NCBI GenBank assembly: GCA_022361535.1
Contig: JAKSAU010000619.1
Coordinates: 1-26,649, forward strand
Direction of reading: 5' to 3'
From: Desulfobacterales bacterium
GTDB taxonomy: Bacteria; Desulfobacterota; Desulfobacteria; Desulfobacterales; Desulfobacteraceae
DNA: 26,649 bases
The notes beneath the pieces were generated by a model. It saw nothing but the letters and a program-made list of their open reading frames with translations, was not told the origin of the DNA and made no database searches. Shown piece by piece: positions 23,176 to 26,649 of this stretch (position 1 is its first letter; each line of letters opens with the position of its first letter). The translations under genes were made by a program, and so were the position numbers.

Positions 23176-25224
23176 TTAGGCCGATTCGAGTTTACGGCGT
23201 TCCGCCATATCCATCATCACTCTTTCCCTTGCTTTGTCTATTCCAAGTGCCTGACGTTTTTTATCAATATGAGCGATCATTTTTTTGGCATGTGCAATGG
23301 GGTCAGCTTCAAAATCCCAACTGCCGCCGTAAAGGTTCTCAAGCTCATTGAACAAGTGGTTTTCAAAAACCGGTGCCCCTGTTGTCGGGAGGGTCACGCC
23401 AAAAACCGTGTATACTCCGGATGTCACAAAATAGTGGCCAATGCTGATGGCCTTTTCGCTCATCCACTCGGGCGCACTTCCGGCCACAGGAAGATCTGAA
23501 AGGTCATTGCCAAGGCCTCCGGCCTTGACCATTTCAGTTGCAGCAAGAAGAATCCGGCTGTTATCCACACATGATCCAAGGTGGAGAACCGGGGGGATTC
23601 CTACGGTTTCACAAACCTCTGCCAGGCCAGGACCGCAATAGGCTGGAGCAGATCCGGCTACCAGCAATCCCTCCATGGCACAGGCAATACCGTTGCAGCC
23701 CGTTGTAATAACCAGCACATCATTTTTAATCAATTCCTTTACAATGGCGATATGGCCTTCATTGTGTTTCGTTCTTGCGTTGTTGCATCCAACAACCCCT
23801 GCAACACCACGAATCCGTCCATTGATGATGTTGTCATTGAGAGTGTAATAAGAACCACGGAATGTGCCGCCCAAATGATATTTTATGGACTCTACACCAA
23901 ACCCTGCAATCTGGGGGGCTTTTTGATGAGGAATCATTACATCAGCACCACGGTTGGCAAAGTTGTCTATGGCCATTCTTACAATGCGTTTGGCATCTTC
24001 CTGGGCATAGTGCTCGTCAAACTCGATATGAATCACATTTTCCTGTTCCATTTTGGCAATGGGATGGGTGGTGATCAATTTGGTATGAAAGCACTTTGCC
24101 ACATTGGCTACATTTTGAAATATGCACTGGATATCCACCACCATGGCATCGCAGGCACCGGTAATGATAGCAAGTTCCTGCTGGAGGAACGTTCCGCACA
24201 AAGGCACCCCATGACGCTGTAGAATCTCATTGGCTGTACAGCAGATTCCGGATAACTGGATACCTTTGGCGCCTTTGGATATGGCATACTCTTCCATCTC
24301 AACGGATTGGGACACGGCAACGATCATTTCAGAGAGTACAGGTTCGTGGCCGTGGATAACAATATTTACATGATCCTCTTTCATGACACCGAGGTTGGCT
24401 TCCGATTCAAGAGGGAAGGGCGTTCCAAAGAGCACATCTTGCAAGTCTGTGGCCATCATGGAACCACCCCATCCGTCAGCAAGGGCCGCGCGTGTACCCT
24501 GTTTGATCAGGTTCTTGTAATCCTGATCAACACCGATGTGTGTTCGGTGCATGATTTCAACGATTTCTCTGTCAATATTTCTGGGTCGTACCCCCTGCTT
24601 TTTCCACTTTTCATATAACGCTTCAGGGGCACGCTTAAGATACCTGAGTTCTCCTTGAGCTTTACCCCATTCAGCCAGGGCTTTTTCTCCTACCTCAACT
24701 GCGATCTCATCAATGTCCCTGTCAACAAGTTCGCCGTCCTGTTCAACCTGGGTATCTACGTCAAAATAGGGAGCAATGGACAATAGTTTTAAAGGATCTT
24801 TTATTTTATAATCATCTGTCTGTTTTGTTGCAGCGCTTAAAAAGACTTCTGCCACACAACGTCCATGGTCGGAATGCGCTGCTGCGCCACCTGCAATCAT
24901 ACGCAAAAAGTTTCTTGCAGCAATGGTATTGGCGGTGGCTCCGCATAGACCTTTTCGGGTGTCTTCACCCTGGATGCCGGTTTTTGGTAAAGGCAGGCGG
25001 CAGGGTCCCATACTGCAGTTTTTACAACAGGTGCCCTGTGCGCCAATATTACAAGGCTTCATATTCTGTGCACGATCAAAAACCGTCTCAATGTTAAGCT
25101 CCTGAGCCCGGGTGATCATTTGCCGGGTTGCCGGATCAATGGACGCATTTTTCGGATTCGCCTTTTTAGGTGCTTTAGCACGAACGGCTTTGGGTTTCAC
25201 TGGTGATTGGGTTGATGTTGTCAT
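23176..25224 (-). CDS. cooS: Anaerobic Ni-Fe carbon monoxide dehydrogenase, catalytic subunit
   Basis: The 682-residue protein catalyses reversible CO oxidation to CO2 at a Ni-Fe-S C-cluster. All ligands expected from solved CooS structures are visible: D- and B-cluster cysteines 58, 66, 67, 70, 75 and 94 (GTCCKNCSMGPC), and C-cluster His293 (HGHEPVLSEM), Cys328 or 329 (GICCTANE), Cys367 (DIQCIFQN), Cys480 (GVVGCNNART), Cys510 (TGCNGIACAM) and Cys552 (HLGSCVDNSR). The HSDHG motif near 117-121 also fits. A Lys/Ala/Pro-rich N-terminal extension of about 28 residues is unusual. AAGGAGA lies nine bases upstream of the ATG. No cooC, cooF, cooA or acs genes occur in the window, so it is a stand-alone gene; electron partners are unknown. 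Confidence 0.97.
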   Translation of the reverse strand: MTTSTQSPVKPKAVRAKAPKKANPKNASIDPATRQMITRAQELNIETVFDRAQNMKPCNIGAQGTCCKNCSMGPCRLPLPKTGIQGEDTRKGLCGATANTIAARNFLRMIAGGAAAHSDHGRCVAEVFLSAATKQTDDYKIKDPLKLLSIAPYFDVDTQVEQDGELVDRDIDEIAVEVGEKALAEWGKAQGELRYLKRAPEALYEKWKKQGVRPRNIDREIVEIMHRTHIGVDQDYKNLIKQGTRAALADGWGGSMMATDLQDVLFGTPFPLESEANLGVMKEDHVNIVIHGHEPVLSEMIVAVSQSVEMEEYAISKGAKGIQLSGICCTANEILQRHGVPLCGTFLQQELAIITGACDAMVVDIQCIFQNVANVAKCFHTKLITTHPIAKMEQENVIHIEFDEHYAQEDAKRIVRMAIDNFANRGADVMIPHQKAPQIAGFGVESIKYHLGGTFRGSYYTLNDNIINGRIRGVAGVVGCNNARTKHNEGHIAIVKELIKNDVLVITTGCNGIACAMEGLLVAGSAPAYCGPGLAEVCETVGIPPVLHLGSCVDNSRILLAATEMVKAGGLGNDLSDLPVAGSAPEWMSEKAISIGHYFVTSGVYTVFGVTLPTTGAPVFENHLFNELENLYGGSWDFEADPIAHAKKMIAHIDKKRQALGIDKARERVMMDMAERRKLESA

Positions 25225-25274
25225 ATGCTAAGATCTCCTTTATGAATCTGAAAAGTATTATTAAAGGAACCCAT

Positions 25275-25313
25275 TAGGGATAATCTTATCTTGTGACTAT
25301 ATCCCTAAGATAA
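25275..25313. promoter_or_regulatory. Nested inverted repeats upstream of cooS
   Basis: TAGGGATA (25275-25282) is the exact reverse complement of TATCCCTA (25300-25307), and TTATCTT (25286-25292) of AAGATAA (25307-25313). The two pairs interleave, so only one stem can form in RNA at a time. The site is 50-90 bases before the cooS start, suiting an operator or leader. It does not resemble the known CooA site or an FNR box. Confidence 0.4.
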
Positions 25314-25491
25314 AACAGGACCTGAGCAAAGAGTGTGCCGTGGTTTTAATTTTATATCGTGGTGGGTATAAGTTTATTAATATCAGGTAGTTAAGTTTTT
25401 GAGGCCTTGGGTGTTCATTCGGACAAAGGGTCGCAAATCGACGCGTTTGTGCAACTGGGTGCATTGAATTTATGCGATTGTTTAAGATTAA

Positions 25492-25719
25492 ATGAAAAAT
25501 AGAAATGCTATTTTATCCAATGGCCTTGCAATGAATCACATAGTAAAGGTAAGCTTCATTTGTTTTGATCCTGATGTAAGGGTATGCGTGAAAAAAGATA
25601 TGATGAACTTTTCTGTGCCCTGGCCGAAGTTTTTATACATGCCGGATAATATGGACGATAGTTTTCGTAGTACCTCTACCTGGGATATAATTAGAAAGCG
25701 GATGGGTAATGAAAAATGA
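25492..25719 (+). CDS. Small hypothetical protein (doubtful), coupled to nat
   Basis: This 75-residue frame overlaps the nat start by four bases (ATGA), the arrangement of a translationally coupled pair. The sequence (FICFDPDVRVCVKKDMMNFS, then VPWPKFLYMPDNMDD) has no similarity I recognise and no signal or membrane segment. No ribosome site precedes the ATG, and a TAA stop codon lies directly upstream of it in frame. It could be the remnant of a longer gene, a real small gene, or chance. Confidence 0.3.
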   Translation: MKNRNAILSNGLAMNHIVKVSFICFDPDVRVCVKKDMMNFSVPWPKFLYMPDNMDDSFRSTSTWDIIRKRMGNEK

Positions 25720-26543
25720 ATACGGATTTAAATGAGTTTGATTTAGAGGCATATTTCAATCGAATCAACTTCAGCGGATCGACTGAAGTATCGGAAGATA
25801 CATTGACAAGGCTTCACAATGCCCATTTCTTTGGTATCCCGTTTGAAAATTTTGATGTTCTTTTAGGCCGAGGGATTGATTTGGAATCCCAAGTTGTTTT
25901 CAATAAACTGGTTCACAGGAAACGGGGCGGGTATTGTTTTGAGTTGAACGGGTTATTTTTAAGAGCACTTGAGGCATTGGGGTTCAAAGCCAGGGCGTTG
26001 CTGGCCCGGGTCCATGTGACAGGAACACCTTCGGGACGGGGGCACCAGCTGGAGTTGATTAATATAGGCGGCAGGGACTGGGTAGCTGACGTGGGATTTG
26101 GCGGCAATTCTCCAAGAATGCCCATGCCTCTGGAATTGGAACAGCCTGTTACAATGGACGGGCAGACATTACAGCTTAAAGATGCAGGGCATTTGGGCAT
26201 CATGCTCCAGACTTTTGAAAATGATGAATGGAAAAACCTGTACAGTTTTGATTTAGGATATGTGTTTCCGGCTGACATCGGATATGGAAATCATTATGCA
26301 TCCACAAGCCCTCTAACACTTTTCACCAAGTCCCGTATAGCAGGGCGGCCTTTGCCCGGAGGGGAAGTGACATTGCTGGACCGGATTTTAAAAATCAAAA
26401 CAAAAGGAAAAGAAGAGATATTGACGCTTCCGGACAGTCCTGCATACCTTGAAGCGGTCAAAAAGCACATCGGCATAGAGCTTGACGCAGACTACGAGGA
26501 CTTAAAGCCAATGCCCCCTGAAGAAGATAAAGACATACCATAA
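25716..26543 (+). CDS. nat: Arylamine N-acetyltransferase
   Basis: The 275-residue cytoplasmic enzyme transfers acetyl groups from acetyl-CoA to arylamines. The Cys-His-Asp triad is present: Cys74 in KRGGYCFELNGLF, His110 in GRGHQLELI, and Asp125 in WVADVGFGG. The N-terminal PFENFDVLLGRGIDL is also typical, and the length is usual. The ribosome site is weak (GGGT about ten bases upstream). The role in an anaerobe may be detoxification or modification of an unknown metabolite. The C-terminus ends in a very acidic tail (PPEEDKDIP). Confidence 0.94.
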   Translation: MNTDLNEFDLEAYFNRINFSGSTEVSEDTLTRLHNAHFFGIPFENFDVLLGRGIDLESQVVFNKLVHRKRGGYCFELNGLFLRALEALGFKARALLARVHVTGTPSGRGHQLELINIGGRDWVADVGFGGNSPRMPMPLELEQPVTMDGQTLQLKDAGHLGIMLQTFENDEWKNLYSFDLGYVFPADIGYGNHYASTSPLTLFTKSRIAGRPLPGGEVTLLDRILKIKTKGKEEILTLPDSPAYLEAVKKHIGIELDADYEDLKPMPPEEDKDIP

Positions 26544-26565
26544 GGCCTTACTTCTTAAAAGAGTC

Positions 26566-26587
26566 AATGGTTTCAGTTGATACCATT
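26566..26587. promoter_or_regulatory. 22-bp dyad, candidate operator
   Basis: AATGGT and ACCATT arms, plus inner TCA/TGA, give 18 of 22 symmetric positions around the centre at 26576/26577. It lies 16 bases upstream of the start of the flavodoxin-like gene, just before its ribosome site, so a bound protein could block transcription or initiation. No regulator is identified. Confidence 0.4.
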
Positions 26588-26602
26588 TAATGGAGGGTTA
26601 CT

Positions 26603-26649
26603 ATGAAGGCAAGCATATTAACTTTTTCTCAGACAGGTAACACACTTAA
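26603..26649 (+). CDS. Flavodoxin-like protein, first 15 codons
   Basis: The frame starts with MKASILTFSQTGNTLK-like residues (the last codon is cut by the window end). A short beta-strand followed by S-x-TGNT is the FMN phosphate-binding start of flavodoxins and of flavodoxin-ferredoxin fusions (EFR1 type). TGGAGGG six bases before the ATG is a good ribosome site. The rest lies outside the window, so the exact family cannot be told. Confidence 0.65.
   Translation, partial: MKASILTFSQTGNTL

Overview
The window looks like chromosomal DNA from an anaerobic, Gram-negative bacterium, most likely a sulfate-reducing member of the Desulfobacterota (Desulfobacteraceae-like). This is inferred from gene content: a Ni-Fe carbon monoxide dehydrogenase (cooS), a periplasmic diheme cytochrome c, a flagellar rod gene, a full Mrp-type Na+/H+ antiporter, PilZ and GntR/FCD regulators, and strong AGGAGG-type ribosome sites. 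Nothing in the sequence names the species.

Layout. 1-2687 (+): 3' part of the sarcosine oxidase alpha subunit, overlapping the gamma subunit gene. 2700-3767 (-): a membrane-anchored strictosidine-synthase/SMP-30-like beta-propeller. 4402-7872 (+): an unrecognised conserved-looking protein, a lipocalin lipoprotein, a diheme cytochrome c and an FAD-dependent oxidoreductase, the first three tightly packed. 7916-8326 (-): a solitary flgB. 8694-15221 (-): a UspA-like protein leading seven overlapping genes mnhA-B-C-D-E-F-G, probably one operon for Na+ or pH homeostasis. 15779-17308 (+): an MgtC/DUF4010 membrane protein with an unusual internal insertion and a good sigma70-type promoter. 17621-22714: small regulatory and RNA-related genes (PilZ, GntR/FCD, HNH nuclease, trmB, a zinc-ribbon methyltransferase, a tandem TM2 protein, CvfB-like S1 protein). 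23176-25224 (-): cooS with all cluster ligands visible. 25716-26543 (+): arylamine N-acetyltransferase, then the first codons of a flavodoxin-like gene running off the end.

The most interesting structure is not a gene. Four non-coding stretches between 17.4 and 23.0 kb carry copies of one imperfect-palindrome repeat: two complete copies in the same orientation (about 19432-19510 and 22900-22986), one in the opposite orientation (18023-18108), and one relic (17467-17580) that has lost 67 bp between two CTTAG direct repeats. Two of the copies share longer flanks, so the full element may be about 180 bp. This looks like a REP- or MITE-like family in this genome.

Other points worth a look are the roughly 90-residue insertion in the MgtC/DUF4010 protein, the four-gene lipocalin/cytochrome/flavoprotein cluster, competing hairpins upstream of the DUF4010 gene, and dyad-symmetric candidate operators upstream of cooS and of the flavodoxin-like gene. 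I see no CRISPR array, tRNA, rRNA, intact transposase or integrase.
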